A DNA stretch of 64,000 nucleotides from Cunninghamella blakesleeana (lineage: Eukaryota; Mucoromycota; Mucoromycetes; Mucorales; Cunninghamellaceae): contig JAFCIZ010000006.1 in assembly GCA_017871115.1 (NCBI GenBank), positions 2,666,001-2,730,000 of the forward strand. Reading direction: 5' to 3'. The notes under the pieces were generated by a model that was given only the letters and a program-made list of their open reading frames with translations, searched no databases and was not told the DNA's origin. The position numbers were made by a program, and so were the translations under genes. Shown in pieces: positions 24,715-36,550 of the stretch (positions within the stretch are counted from its first letter, which is position 1; each line of letters begins with the position of its first letter).

Positions 24715-27700
24715 CTATACTTCGTCATCTTCTTCCCCTTCCATGATTTTAACTTCAGTGAGGATTTCAACCTTCCAACGATTAACAATTGTATTGACTG
24801 CACTATCAATATCCCAATAAAAATAAGGATATCTATCTTGTGGCAAGCAGCTAATACTATCTCTACTAACACAACTATCCTTTTTTCTACCATTGGATGA
24901 CGGAGGAGAAAGGAGTGAAGGGACATGATGATGATGGCTGATTTCAATAGATCGAGAATTGCTATTTAAGGAAGGATTACCATTTGTTTCAATTTGTATT
25001 TTATTATTTTTTTCACAAGATCGGTCATCTTTAGTAGTTTTTTTCTTGTAATTCTTTTTTTCTTTTTCCTTTTGATCAACATTCTCCCCAAATCCATAAA
25101 AAATAAGTCCATCCCTTATACGGTGATTTTGGATCCCAACTATATACCAATCTACATGATTTCCCGCGTATCGATTAATAGCGATACGTAAATTCACCAA
25201 AGTATGCAATGCTGTGGAATCTATACGTCGAACGGCAGCAAAATCCAAAACAAGTGCTTTCAAGATTGGTAGTTGTAATTGCGTTTCTTCTATATTTTTA
25301 TCCACTCCTTGGTTCCATGGTAATTTATCAATCATATTTGATATATCTCCACATCTTGTTCTTGATTTAATGACGGTTAAAATTTGATCTGATATATGTT
25401 CTGCATTAGGATAAACAATGGATTCGTATATACGGAAAACCATAATTCCAGGTGGTAAAGGATGACAATAACGTTTGAAATTCATATCTTTTTCATCAAC
25501 ATAAATATATTGTTGCTGATTTTCTTTTAATGAGTCACGCTTCAATATAGGTTTATCCTGTGTTTGAGACAGATTATTGTTATCATTATCAGGATATATG
25601 TTGGAATATGTAGGTGCTAGTGGTATACGAGCTAATGTTTTTACTGGTGGTCTTGATGTTCTAAGAAGCATGATTAATAAGGATAAACCGACCGAAGTGT
25701 AAATCTATATAGAATAAAGAAATAACATGAAAAAATAAGGGATTGAGTATATAAAGCAGTTATATATATGTACAGTAAATAAAAGCCATCTTACCCCAGT
25801 TTCAACATCAACAAATACAATGATAAGAACAGCACTAAGCCAAATAAATAATTCTATAATGCTAGTTTTATAAAGTTTGATGAGATAGGATGGTTTAGAG
25901 ACAAGATCTGCTACTGCATGAATTACCACAGCTGATAAGATGGCATCAGGAATATAATAAAAGGCAGCTGTTAATACATATAAAGCTAAAATAACGACCA
26001 ATCCAGTAAATAGACCTGCCATAGGTGTTTTGGAACCAGATCTTGACATTACAGCTGTTCTAGAAAATGCTCCACTTTGAGGTGCAGAACTATTTATTAT
26101 TATTATTTTTAGAAAAAAAAAAAAAAAGAGAGAGAAAGGATAAAAAGTCAATAAATTTATCATTATTAACCATTAGCTCAGTTTTTTTTTTTTTTTAAAA
26201 ATATATATATATATATGTATATTAATACCTAAAGAAAGCGCCTATGATATTACTAATTCCTACTGCAAAGATTTCTTGATTAGGGTTAATAGCATAGCCA
26301 GATAATTGACTAAAGGATTTTGCAGCTGATAAATGTTCCAAAATCATAATGAGGATGATAGATGGTAAAGAACTTGAGGAAGCGCTAATGATTCTTGTAT
26401 CAAACGTTGGTATACGAATATCATTTAAACCTGCTGGTACATTTTTAATAATAGAGACGAGGGGCATAGTTTTCCCACGGTTAATCAAGAAAGAAATGAG
26501 AGTAGCAAAAATCACAAGGAGTCCATTTCGCATGATACCAAAGTAAAATACTATTTTTTTTGTGCGATTAGAGATATTTTTTTTTCTTGCGAGAATATTG
26601 CATCCGTATTTTATCATGTATAAAATCACTAATCCAGTAATACCAAAAGCTGCGTCTAATTTTGTATATTGGATATTTTTAAAAAAATCGATAAAGATTT
26701 CATAAGGAGGGTTGTGGGTGTCGATTTGCTTTAATCCAAATATCTTTGGCCACTATTTAATAGAATAAAAAAGAAAAAGAGAATAAAAAGAGGATTAAAT
26801 AAATTGCGATCCTTTTTTTATTATTTCTATTTCTATTTTAAATTAAACAATAATGCATTTATTACCTGTCCCATAACAATAGTAATAGCAGAGCCAGTCA
26901 TATATCCAGCAATTGCTGGGCCTTTATTTTAATTTTTTTTAAAAAAAAAAAGCAACCAAAAATTAATAAATATTAAACCAAAGTTCATTAAAATAAAATG
27001 ATACTTGAAAACTATATATTCTATTTATTTACCAGGAATAAAATCTACTATAATACCCAAACGAATCATACCAATGACAGACATAATAATACCTGTAAAA
27101 AGAGAAATAGTTATTGCCACTTGAGGTCCGGTGATATCCGGATATAGACTTGTTACATCTTGAATTGCATTTCCGACAAGTAAGCAAACGACGGCTATGT
27201 AGCAAAAGAAACAATATAAACATAGATATGAATATATGGATATATATAACAATAATAATAATTCTATATCTTGTTTTTTTATTTTTGATAGTATATATAT
27301 GAAGGACTAATTCTAGCTTACATATTAACCCTAAACTAATATCTTTAGAAGTACCAAATATAACATAAAGAATTACACCAACAAAAGAAGAACTGGATCA
27401 TTAAATAATAATAAATTATTGATGAATAAACGGATCATCATTCTTATCATTCTTATTGATTTATTTTTATTTCTTTTACTTACTATAAGCCATATTGTGG
27501 ATCTAAATTAGCGATTTTTGAATAAGCAATTGATTGAGGAACAGTAATCATTCCTACAGTGACACCGGCTATGACATCTTGAAATAACCACTATATATTT
27601 ATTTTTTTTTAAAAAAAAAGAGTAAGTGTTTATATATGAATAGTTTGAAAAAAGATATATCTATAATAATAATAATAAAGCAGAGTTGACATACTGATAA

Positions 27701-27838
27701 ATTATAACGATAAATCCATTGTATGATAGGAAAGAAACTTAATATATAAGAGCTTAAGTAAGAGGGTATTTGTAAACATCTACTATGAATTCGTTTTTTA
27801 TATGACTCTGGTTGATAGTCTATTATAATAGTATCCAT
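24715..27838 (-). CDS. SulP-family sulfate permease with STAS domain
   Basis: Eight exons (27838-27695, 27590-27484, 27392-27322, 27194-27033, 26921-26866, 26752-26229, 26089-25795, 25704-24715) give 782 residues. SLC26/SulP transporters move sulfate or related anions across the plasma membrane. Signatures: DVIAGVTVGMITVPQSIAYS, NLDPQYGLYSSFVGVILYVI, FGTSKDISLG, PAIAGYMTGSAITIVMGQ, the SulP hallmark SAPQSGAFSRTAVMSRSGSK, TPMAGLFTGLVVILALY and ETGIYTSVGLSLLIMLLR. The C-terminal STAS domain (GIMVFRIYESIVYPNAEHIS, LVLDFAAVRRIDSTALHTL) carries a charged, His/Ser-rich insertion of roughly 80 residues before its last helix. The family motif SLGPTAVV reads SLGLISVV here, across a splice junction. 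The exact substrate is not provable from sequence. Confidence 0.93.
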
Positions 27839-28750
27839 ACTTTATTTTTATGATTTAAGAAACAGAAAGAAACATTTTTATTTTATTTCAATTTTTAAAA
27901 AAAAGCTTTTATACTAAAAAAAAGAATAGAGAAAGAGAAAAGAAAAAAATTTAAAGTTTACGCATATTGATTTATTTTTTTAAAAAAGGAAAATTAAAAA
28001 AAAAAAATGGTAGGGGTTTTTCGGTAATTAAAAGAAGGGATTAAGCAACAGGGTGGGCCGTCCCGATCTAATCATAAAACAGCATATATACAACGCTTTA
28101 AATGTTTTAACTATAATTCTTATTTATATTATAAACCATGCATAGTTATGCTTTTATTAATTTGCCTAAAAGGAAAAATTATACAAAAGAGTAGTTGCAT
28201 TAGTTTTTATTAATCTATAGGTAGGATGCATATGTTTATATTTATATATATTTATATATATATATATATATATATAAATATATATATATAAATATATATA
28301 AACAATAGATTTAAACCGAATAAATAGGAGTATTTAATAACCACTTATATGTTTATGTTTATATTTATATCAGATGAGTTCATTACTAAGTAATAATAAT
28401 AATAATAAAAAGTAAAGGAAGCTTTTTATCCTCATTATTTGATATGATTCACATCATGTACATCGTTTACCTAATTCCTTTTTTAACACCGACTTTCAGA
28501 AAAAAAAAGTTTCATATCATGTACAAATTAATATTTATTAAAACAATATGATTTCACTGATATTGAACCTAGTCTTCGATAATAAAAGTTATATTTATTG
28601 TTGTTAATTATTATTGTTTCTCTTATTATAAGAAACAAATTATGTATATATATATATATATAAATAGAAATTAATAAATAGAGAAGGGAATGAAAAAATA
28701 AAATAAATATACAATAAATGATGAGTATAAAGAATTAAAAATAAAATCTA
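27839..28750. other. Intergenic region with AT arrays and a partial copy of the next gene's last exon
   Basis: This holds the SulP promoter and the siderophore-synthetase 3' flank. It includes a long (AT)n/TATTTA array at about 28240-28300. At 28537-28570 there is an imperfect copy of the synthetase terminal exon (TTAAAACAAT ... TGATATTGAACC). No complete gene is seen. Confidence 0.5.
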
Positions 28751-30186
28751 TTAAAACAATGAGTTTGGTTGATATTGAACCATATTTGGTACAGGGCTGT
28801 AGATATACTATTTATTAAAAATAAAATAGAAAATTTAATATTAAAATCAAGTCAGCTGATGAACATATTGATCTTTCTTTTCTTTTTATATATATATATA
28901 TATATATAATCACTTACGTCTCTATATAATTCTTCAATCTTCATTCTAACCAAACATTTACCAGGTACTTTATCATCTTCCATAAATGATTTCCACATAT
29001 AATGATCTTTTGGAATTAAATTAGATAAATGTTTACGAACCATAGCCCAACCACGACCATCATAATGAAGATCTAATACACGGATTAAACGTTGGATTTG
29101 TGAATGAATTAAAGTATGATATAAAAGTTTAAATACCTATTTAAAACACAAGAGAAAAATAAGTAAATAAAAAGATTAAAAAAATGGGACACGATATATA
29201 TATATATATATACTAAACTTACTTCATCTTTAGTTTCTGCTACTACACAACTTTCTGGTAATACATCAATATCTACACCAGCTGATTTCTTAAGGGTTTC
29301 ACGATGTACCTTCACACCACCAAAATCACGAATAACAAAACCTTTAAGTAACCCAGTCTTTTTATCAAATCTAGCCAAAGTATTTTGTCCATGAGCTTCA
29401 AAAGCAACACCATTAATTAAAGCAGGAGGTAAAAAGGCTTTGAAAGCTAATTCGATGTAGCGGTCCAAGAATTCAACTCTTTTTTCATCAGTATCCAAAC
29501 CCCACACATGTTTCACCAAAGTAATATCGGTATCGGGACGTTGGATCTTTTCTACTAAAGCTGCACAAGGCACAATAGTATCTTCATTATCGGTACTATA
29601 TTCTACAGCTTCACGTAATACACAACTACAGTGCTTGGCAATATCTGTGTCTTCATGAATAAACACAGCACTGGCTAATTCACGTTCAATAGTTAAAACA
29701 TCGGCGTTGTAAGTTAAACGAGGGACTACATCAAAAGAAAAACCAGGTCCAAAATATGTACTGAAGGGGGTAATGGTTCTTAAAGCTGAAGAGACTTTAA
29801 TACCAAGGCAAAGTTTAAGACTAATGCCGGGATAAAGATCAGGAAGAGCAACAGAACGAATGGATGTTAAACTTTCTACAGTGACATGAATGGATTCAGG
29901 GAAGATATGTGCTTGAGGGAATAACGCTTTTGTATTAGGAAGTTGGAGTTCATGAACTGGCATGAGGATATGGTTGGCCCATTCTTCACGGAATTTTTTG
30001 TTATCTTGGTCTGCTGATAACATAAGATCTATTAATGGTTTGGATAATTCTTCAAAATCACCTCTTAATTGAATATTTTCTTTGGGTATAGCAAGTAAAC
30101 GGACTTTTGGGTGTTCTAAATTAGTTTCTTCAGGGTTCAATGGAGGCATAGGGGCAAAACTTTTTCTTGCTTTATGCATCTATATT

Positions 30187-30238
<52 letters not shown>

Positions 30239-30252
30239 ATTAGTAAACATAC

Positions 30253-30288
<36 letters not shown>

Positions 30289-31210
30289 AAGTTATAGTTG
30301 TAAAAAAAATTAGGGTTAAATCGCCGACAAAACCTATTGTGTAATCTTTTTCGCTTTATCTGTTGTTGTTTTTTTTTATAATAACAATAATAAAAGTCCT
30401 CTAATATATATATATTTATATATATATACTTACAGGGTGAGTAGCGTGACCTTCCAAGATAATTTGTTCCCAATGTACGGTTGAAGATTCTAATGTAGGT
30501 AAAGCCTTTGGATTATTGTATGTATAAGCTAATAAATAAAATAACAAAAAATAAAAAAAATTTCAATTAATGACACCATATTATTTAATGATAGACAATA
30601 CCGCGTCTATACACATTATACAATATATACTTTTATTTTCAATTTTTTATAATTTACCTTGGTTAATCATAGAAGAATCTAATTCTTGACCAATAAGTTG
30701 AATAAGTTTTTCAGTAACCTTATAGTCGGTTGCAAATTTGTTCCATAATTGTACAGCATCAAAACCGTCTACTAATTGTGTAGATTCAACAAGATCTTGA
30801 AGTAAAGAGGATAAAGTAGTAGCAACTTCAGTACGAGTGGCTTGAGCATTGGTAACAGGAGGTAAATAACTATCTTGTTTATTATTTGATAAAGAATAAA
30901 TATGGGGCAACATATCCCAACCATCGACTAAAATAATTTCACCACACTTGGTACCTTTTATATCCACTTGCTTTTCAATAATGGGAACTCCTCTTAATGG
31001 AACTGCAGCCAAGATGTCATCTACAGTAGAGAGAGTGGATACGGTAGGTCTTAATAAAACACAAACGCCTTTTACCAACCCTTGATCTCCAGTGGCAGGT
31101 ACATAAATGGCTTTGACTAAAGATTCAGATACCAAACAAGCGATTAATCGAGATGTCGTGGCAAACTTGGCAAAATGAGTATTTTTTATTTCAGAAGTTA
31201 AAGCAGGCAT
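28751..31210 (-). CDS. IucA/IucC-type NIS siderophore synthetase (rhizoferrin synthetase)
   Basis: Exons 31210-30658, 30528-30434, 30179-29223, 29136-28918, 28807-28751 give 626 residues, normal for the family. NIS synthetases are ATP-dependent ligases that join citrate to amines. In Mucorales the characterised member makes the polycarboxylate siderophore rhizoferrin from citrate and diaminobutane. Evidence: WEQIILEGHATHP (family HPxHK-like motif, continuing MHKARKSF across an intron), KVRLLAIPKENIQL, LMPVHELQLPNTKALFPQA, SIRSVALPDLYPGISLKLCL, SALRTITPFSTYFGPGF, GVAFEAHGQNTLARFD, RDFGGVKVHRETL, and the C-terminal FhuF-like segment YHTLIHSQIQRLIRVLDL. There is no signal peptide, so it is probably cytosolic. 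Three ATCWGATAA sites lie upstream. Assigning rhizoferrin as product is an inference from lineage. Confidence 0.93.
30190..30237. repeat. (AAT)n microsatellite in siderophore-synthetase intron
   Basis: About 16 TAA/AAT triplets lie in the intron directly upstream of the exon starting at 30179. A second run of about nine triplets follows at 30252-30280. Confidence 0.9.
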
Positions 31211-31362
31211 AGTATATATAGTTATAATTTATTATTAATATAAATAAATATTTATTATTATTATAATAAAAAGAAAAGAGAAAGAAAAAAAAAATTGAAA
31301 CCGACCTAAAAAGAAACCCTTTTATAAAATGGAAATACTAGTAACGGCGTTTTAAAATATAA

Positions 31363-31371
31363 ATCTGATAA
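31363..31371 (+). promoter_or_regulatory. ATCTGATAA, candidate iron-GATA-repressor site 1
   Basis: Exact match to the ATC(T/A)GATAA element bound by fungal iron-sensing GATA repressors (Urbs1/SreA/Sre1 class). It lies 153 bases upstream of the siderophore-synthetase ATG. Confidence 0.55.
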
Positions 31372-31598
31372 AAAAAATAATAATAATAAATAGTAATATA
31401 ATCAAATATGATCAAAACATACCATCAATCTACCCCAAAAAAGAAATTTCACCACTTTTTAATATATTAAGTATTATAAACTTTATATATTTATATATAA
31501 ACATAACATTACTTATATATACATATATAAACTCATTTTTTTTATTTCTTATTCTAACATAATATGAAAAGATTACTATGTAGTCATATCTTTTGATC

Positions 31599-31634
31599 AA
31601 GATCTTTTTTTTTTTTTAAAAAAAAAAAGATCTT
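31599..31634. repeat. 36-base perfect palindrome AAGATC-T13-A11-GATCTT
   Basis: Two 17-base arms separated by two bases could form a cruciform or strong hairpin. It lies about 390 bases upstream of the synthetase start. Confidence 0.85.
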
Positions 31635-31922
31635 TTCTTTTAAAAAAATGAGGGAGGAATATTGTTAAGTATATAAAAGTGTTGCTCATCTATTATCACT
31701 TCCATATTTTCCCATTGATTTGTTAATATATTTATATATAAATACGTAAACATTTCATATTTATTCCTTTTTAAAATAAAAAAAGATATATAAAGTAAAA
31801 ATATCATCTTGTCACAGGTCAAGGATATACGTACCTATTTTTTTAATTTTTTTTTGTTACCAAAGATGTATTGATTATTTTTTTTTTCACATTAAATATA
31901 TAAATGGAATGGAATCTTAAGA

Positions 31923-31931
31923 ATCTGATAA
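31923..31931 (+). promoter_or_regulatory. ATCTGATAA, candidate iron-GATA-repressor site 2
   Basis: Second exact ATCWGATAA match, 713 bases upstream of the synthetase ATG and in the same orientation as the first. It sits within an A/G-rich patch (GGAATCTTAAGAATCTGATA). Confidence 0.5.
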
Positions 31932-32080
31932 AAACGGAATCTTAGGTTACGCCAAGTATACTCGAGTTAAAAGTTGGTGGATTTTTTAAGTTTTTTTTTT
32001 TTTTTTTATCTATGGATAAAAGCCTTTAAGTCCGATCAAATTAAACTGTACTCTTTTTTTTTTTTTTTTTTTTTTTGGAG

Positions 32081-32089
32081 ATCAGATAA
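32081..32089 (+). promoter_or_regulatory. ATCAGATAA, candidate iron-GATA-repressor site 3
   Basis: Third exact ATCWGATAA match, again on the plus strand, 871 bases upstream of the synthetase ATG. A one-mismatch site ATCTGATAT follows at 32167-32175. Confidence 0.5.
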
Positions 32090-32362
32090 GTAACATATGA
32101 TATATTATAAATCTAGTTTTTATTTTATTTAAAAAAAATATAGAGATTCAGTAATGTTTTACAACGATCTGATATAATAGTGACTGGATTTTTTTAAACA
32201 TATATCTAATATCAATATCAAAAAGCAAGAGATAAGAAAAAAACCAAAAAAAATCAACGTGTGAAATCATTTCATCTCTTTTTAACGTAAAAAATATGAT
32301 CTTTATTAATTTCTTTTTTTATCTGAAATGTATAACCGTGATCATTTTTGATCTTTCAATGT

Positions 32363-32386
32363 AGAGAGAGAGAGAGAGAGAGAGAG
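32363..32386. repeat. (AG)12 microsatellite
   Basis: Twelve uninterrupted AG units in the divergent intergenic region, the only clear GA dinucleotide array of this length in the window. Confidence 0.9.
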
Positions 32387-33840
32387 AAAGAATGTGATCA
32401 ATTAAAGTTCTAGGTTTTATATATAGAACTTACGGAATGGCGGATCGACAACTAAAAAAAAAAGAAAAAAAGAAAAACAAAATATTACTAATAGTAATTT
32501 TCAGTCATTAGTAAATCATGTTCATCTATCAATTTTTTTTTTAAAAAAAGAATGGATTATTGATTAAAAAGTAAATGAAATGAATTAAATTTATACATAT
32601 ATATAAAGAATATATGGTTAGTGTTGGTAAGTACTTAAAACAATATTTAGATGAAAATTTTTTCACAAAAGAACCCGAAAGAAAGTACACAAGAAAAATA
32701 TATAGATGAAACCTTTTATAGAAAAAATAAAGTCAAATGAGGTAACAACTATAGTAGCTTGTTGATTTTAATGATAATTTTTTTTTTTTTTGATATTATT
32801 ATATTGGGTTGAATCTAAATATTGCAGCTACCCTTTTTTATAATAACTAATTATTATTATTATTATTTTAAAAAAAAGTGCAAACGTATGTAGCATAGTA
32901 TATTTTTTCTTAAAATTGATTCTGAAATTTAAAAAAATTAGATTAATGTACATATGTACTTAAGATAAATAAACACCTAGTTAAAACCCAGTTTCCAATT
33001 CCTAGTTTGTCTTTCTGATTACATTTAAGTATATACACGTTTTTGAAGGAGTTTTTTTTATTAAAATGATGTCATGTATATATATATATATATCTATTTC
33101 AGTTGAATATTGTATATAATAGGTGAAATAATAAGAATAACTTTTATAAAAATCAAAATCAGCTCATTTTATAGACATCAATGCTTAGTTGAGATAAACA
33201 CCGATGGTTAATTGTTTTTATTGGTTATACATATTTATATTGTGATATTAATTGTATTATACATAAAAATTTTTGGGGCGGATATAAATTTGAAGTTGTA
33301 TTTTATTATTTTTAGTTGCATATAATAGTACAAAGGCGTTTTTAAGGCAAAGAAGTGAGAGAGAGCGATATAATTTGACTTTAATTTTTATTAGTTCAAG
33401 TTATTCATGAATAAGATGAAAATTATATATATATATCGGTTGATTATACAATATATAACTTTTGATGTTATTGTTATTATTTTGGATTGGGTTTTAGTCA
33501 TTCAAGATAATTTTAGCCGAAAAACAAAATACTGAGTGCGCGCTTTTTTATTTCATGATATAAATCTTTTTTATTTTTTCTATTGTTTCTTCAATTTCTA
33601 CTATAAATAATAATTTACTTTTTTAAAAAGTACAAGTACATAAAATATTATTATTTATAATATATATATATACGTATATGGTTGAAAAAAAAGGGAAAAG
33701 AAAAAGAAGGTAGTAAAAATATGTCTGTCAAAATTTTAAAAATTAAAAAAACATCGCGGAGTTTTAATTTTTAAATTTTAACTGTTTCTAAAAAAACTTT
33801 CAGCTTTTTCACTCTTTATTATTATTATTATTATTATACT

Positions 33841-34945
33841 ATGGAAGATTTTAACTTTGACGACGATGTATTTACTGCTTCTATTGAACGCAAACATATA
33901 CCTTTAGCTATTAATTATCAAGCAAAGCAAGATTATGATGGTGTAATAATAATTTAATAATAGTTTAATACTAGATTTTTTTTTCTTCACCTAACTAATA
34001 ATTATATTATATACTACATGCTTTTTATTTAGTGGTTTCATGATCTTGGAGATCCTCGTCAACTTATGCTTGAAAAGTTAGGTCCAATACAGTTCAAAAG
34101 TGCCATTGAACATGACTATTATCATGAAGAGTATCAAAAAGCTTTCGATAAGGCCCTCATATATATTGATATTGCTGAAACTGAAGAGCGCTGTAAAATT
34201 ATCAACACTAGGGAAATAACAGAAATTGCCATCTTTTCAGCTGCTCACTTGGAAAAATGGGATCAAGTAAAAAATCTTTTAGAACGTAAACAGGTAATAT
34301 TTAATATAGAAAAACTTTTATAAAAATATAGAAATAAGAAAATCAACTTTTATTCATGTATTTATATTATAAATATACATATTATTTCTATTATTATTAT
34401 TAAACAAAATATAGAATACATACGAAGTCGGTAGTCTTTTAGTAAAAGGAAAATTTTATCCAAAATGTAAACTATATGGAAAAGGAATTTCAGCATTAGT
34501 AGAATATAGTAAACAACGAAAACGAGATTATGCTGCTTGGGGATTAAAAGCTGATGCCTTTTTAATGGATGCTATTCAAAACGATAAAATGAAAATGGAT
34601 CAAAATATGGCTTTACATGTAGCTCATTTAGCCATCAAACGATGTTTGCGTATTATGGTATCCTTTCAATGGAAATTGGACATTCCTGTAGTGAAAAAAA
34701 GATATCAAACCGAAAAAAAGAAATTAGATGCAGTGTGTCAACAGATTGAACAGCTGGGTGGTAATTTGGATTTATTTTTAAATTGGATGAAGGATGAAAG
34801 TGCATCGCTTAATTCACAAGTTGGTTTGGATAATTATCATTGGGATGATTTGAAGTGGATATATCAAGAATGGATCAATCATATTAATGATACTGATACA
34901 ACTCTTGATGAACAGGATGATGTGAAAGCTGTGAAAGATTTGTAA
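33841..34945 (+). CDS. Conserved-looking alpha-helical (TPR-like) protein, function unknown
   Basis: Three exons (33841-33942, 34033-34293, 34415-34945) encode 297 residues. The acidic start (MEDFNFDDDVFTASIERKHI) is followed by a helical array with TPR-like spacing: DYYHEEYQKAFDKALIYIDI, TEIAIFSAAHLEKWDQVKNL, RDYAAWGLKADAFLMDAI and ALHVAHLAIKRCLRIM. The layout of WFHDLGDP, then an EYQKAFDKAL helix, resembles the animal C8orf76 family, but that is a tentative reading from memory of its overall pattern. No signal peptide or membrane segment. The first intron is taken at GGT|GTAATA because the alternative one codon earlier breaks the frame. Confidence 0.75.
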
Positions 34946-36550
34946 ATATATATAAAGTTAGTTGAATAATGATTGTATTTTAAGAAATAAAAATAAAAAT
35001 TAATAGATAAATGGAATAGCCATATAGGCATGTAGACAAGTATATAGTATTTTAATTATTTATATATAATTATTTGATGTACGTACATAAAAGAGAACAT
35101 AAAATAAAATTGAAAAGTAGATCAGGTTAATATATATATGTGAATGCATGTATGTATGGAAACTAAAAAGGTTTTTCCTTTTTTGTAAATTTTAATAGTA
35201 AAAGTTGAGTTCGGCTTTTGTTATATATTAAGATTATTTTTATTTGAATTAATCTTGATATTATCGTGAATAAAGAAGTAAATTGATCATTTTTTTGGGA
35301 TGCATTTGAGTGGTATATTTTAAAAAAATGATATATTTTTGATGAAGCTAAATTCAATACTTATGTTAATAGTCCAAAATCACCAATAAATAAATAAATA
35401 AATATCACAGATAATAGTTTGAGGAATATAATTTTCAATCACTTCATCATAAATTATACGTTTTTTTTTATGCTTTTACATATCCTGTTTCAACAGGTAA
35501 GAATTAACAAGTTGCTTCTAATTTTCCAATAACGACTTTATACTTATTGTTTAGATGAAATTTTTCGATTTTTTTTAAGAATTACTATTCAAGTTGAATG
35601 TTTGTTTATTTGTATAGATAATAAATCAACCAACCAACTTGAAGTTTTAACGTATTCAAAACAAAGAATTCTTTACATACAGACAAATATTAATATACAA
35701 AGATTTCCTGAATATTCAGTCTTTTAGTTTATAAATGGCGTTTGAGTTGATTAATATTTTAAATTTACAATTTATAGATTAATATGATATGAAATTTTAA
35801 CAACTCAACAACATTAACATTATATATATATATGCATAAGAAATTTTTAATGGGTTGATTCTGAATATTGATTGATTAAATTAAAGAGTCAAAATGAAAC
35901 TGTATATTCATTTTTTATAGATAGTAGATAGATTTACCTAGAATACTAACTGACTAATAATATAGTAATTCTTTATATGTAGGTAATTTTCACATAGCGG
36001 TTTTAAATATTGAGCAATTTGTTTAAAATGATCATACCCAAGCTAAATATTTAATTATTTTCGCGAGTAAAAAACCGAAAAATATTAAATACCAACGTAT
36101 CAATAGCATTAGTCATTCTCTATGAATTGATAAAATGGTAAGACAAGTTTGTTTAGTATAAAATCAAGTTAAATAGAAGATAAAATAATTAATAATAATA
36201 ATCATCAAATATATAATTATTTTTTTTATAATGCATATATTTAAAAAAAGAAATGTTTTATACTTTGTTCTTTAAAATGCGAGCCAAGTCTACTATTTGT
36301 TCATCTTCGAAAGTGCCGTTAGTGTAGTATATAATTTAAAAAAAGTTCATGAACCCAATTTAGGCAACAAAAAAAATAAAAATTTAATCTCAGCTTGTAA
36401 CGTTAAAAAAATATTTTTTTTATTTCGCTTTCTTCCTTCTTTTCCTTCCCTATTTATTTTTCCTATATATACATATATACATACATATATTTGTATTTTA
36501 TCTAATCTTTCAAAGTAATATATCTATATACCTATATAAATTAAAATAAT
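34946..36550. other. 1.6-kb intergenic region
   Basis: A/T-rich sequence between two plus-strand genes. It holds the upstream gene's terminator and the phosphatase promoter. The pyrimidine-rich stretch at about 36420-36460 lies roughly 100 bases before the PP2C ATG, as in many fungal promoters. No gene or RNA is recognised. Confidence 0.45.

Larger units (their letters stand above)
31211..33840. other. 2.6-kb divergent intergenic region (siderophore synthetase / TPR-like gene)
   Basis: The longest gene-free stretch in the window. It holds three exact ATCWGATAA sites in the synthetase-proximal kilobase, a 36-base perfect palindrome at 31599-31634, an (AG)12 run at 32363-32386 and several T-runs (31991-32008, 32053-32076). 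All open frames are short and AT-driven. I see no RNA gene. Confidence 0.5.

Noticed and set aside
24645..24947. Overlapping minus-strand frame near the SulP 3' end
   Set aside because: It is an alternative frame of the STAS-domain exon. The SulP frame continues through with family motifs and a normal stop at 24715.
36297..36518. Plus-strand frame of 73 codons upstream of PTC7
   Set aside because: It has no homology and ends in a translation of TATACATA-type repeats. The phosphatase ATG at 36551 has its own leader sequence.
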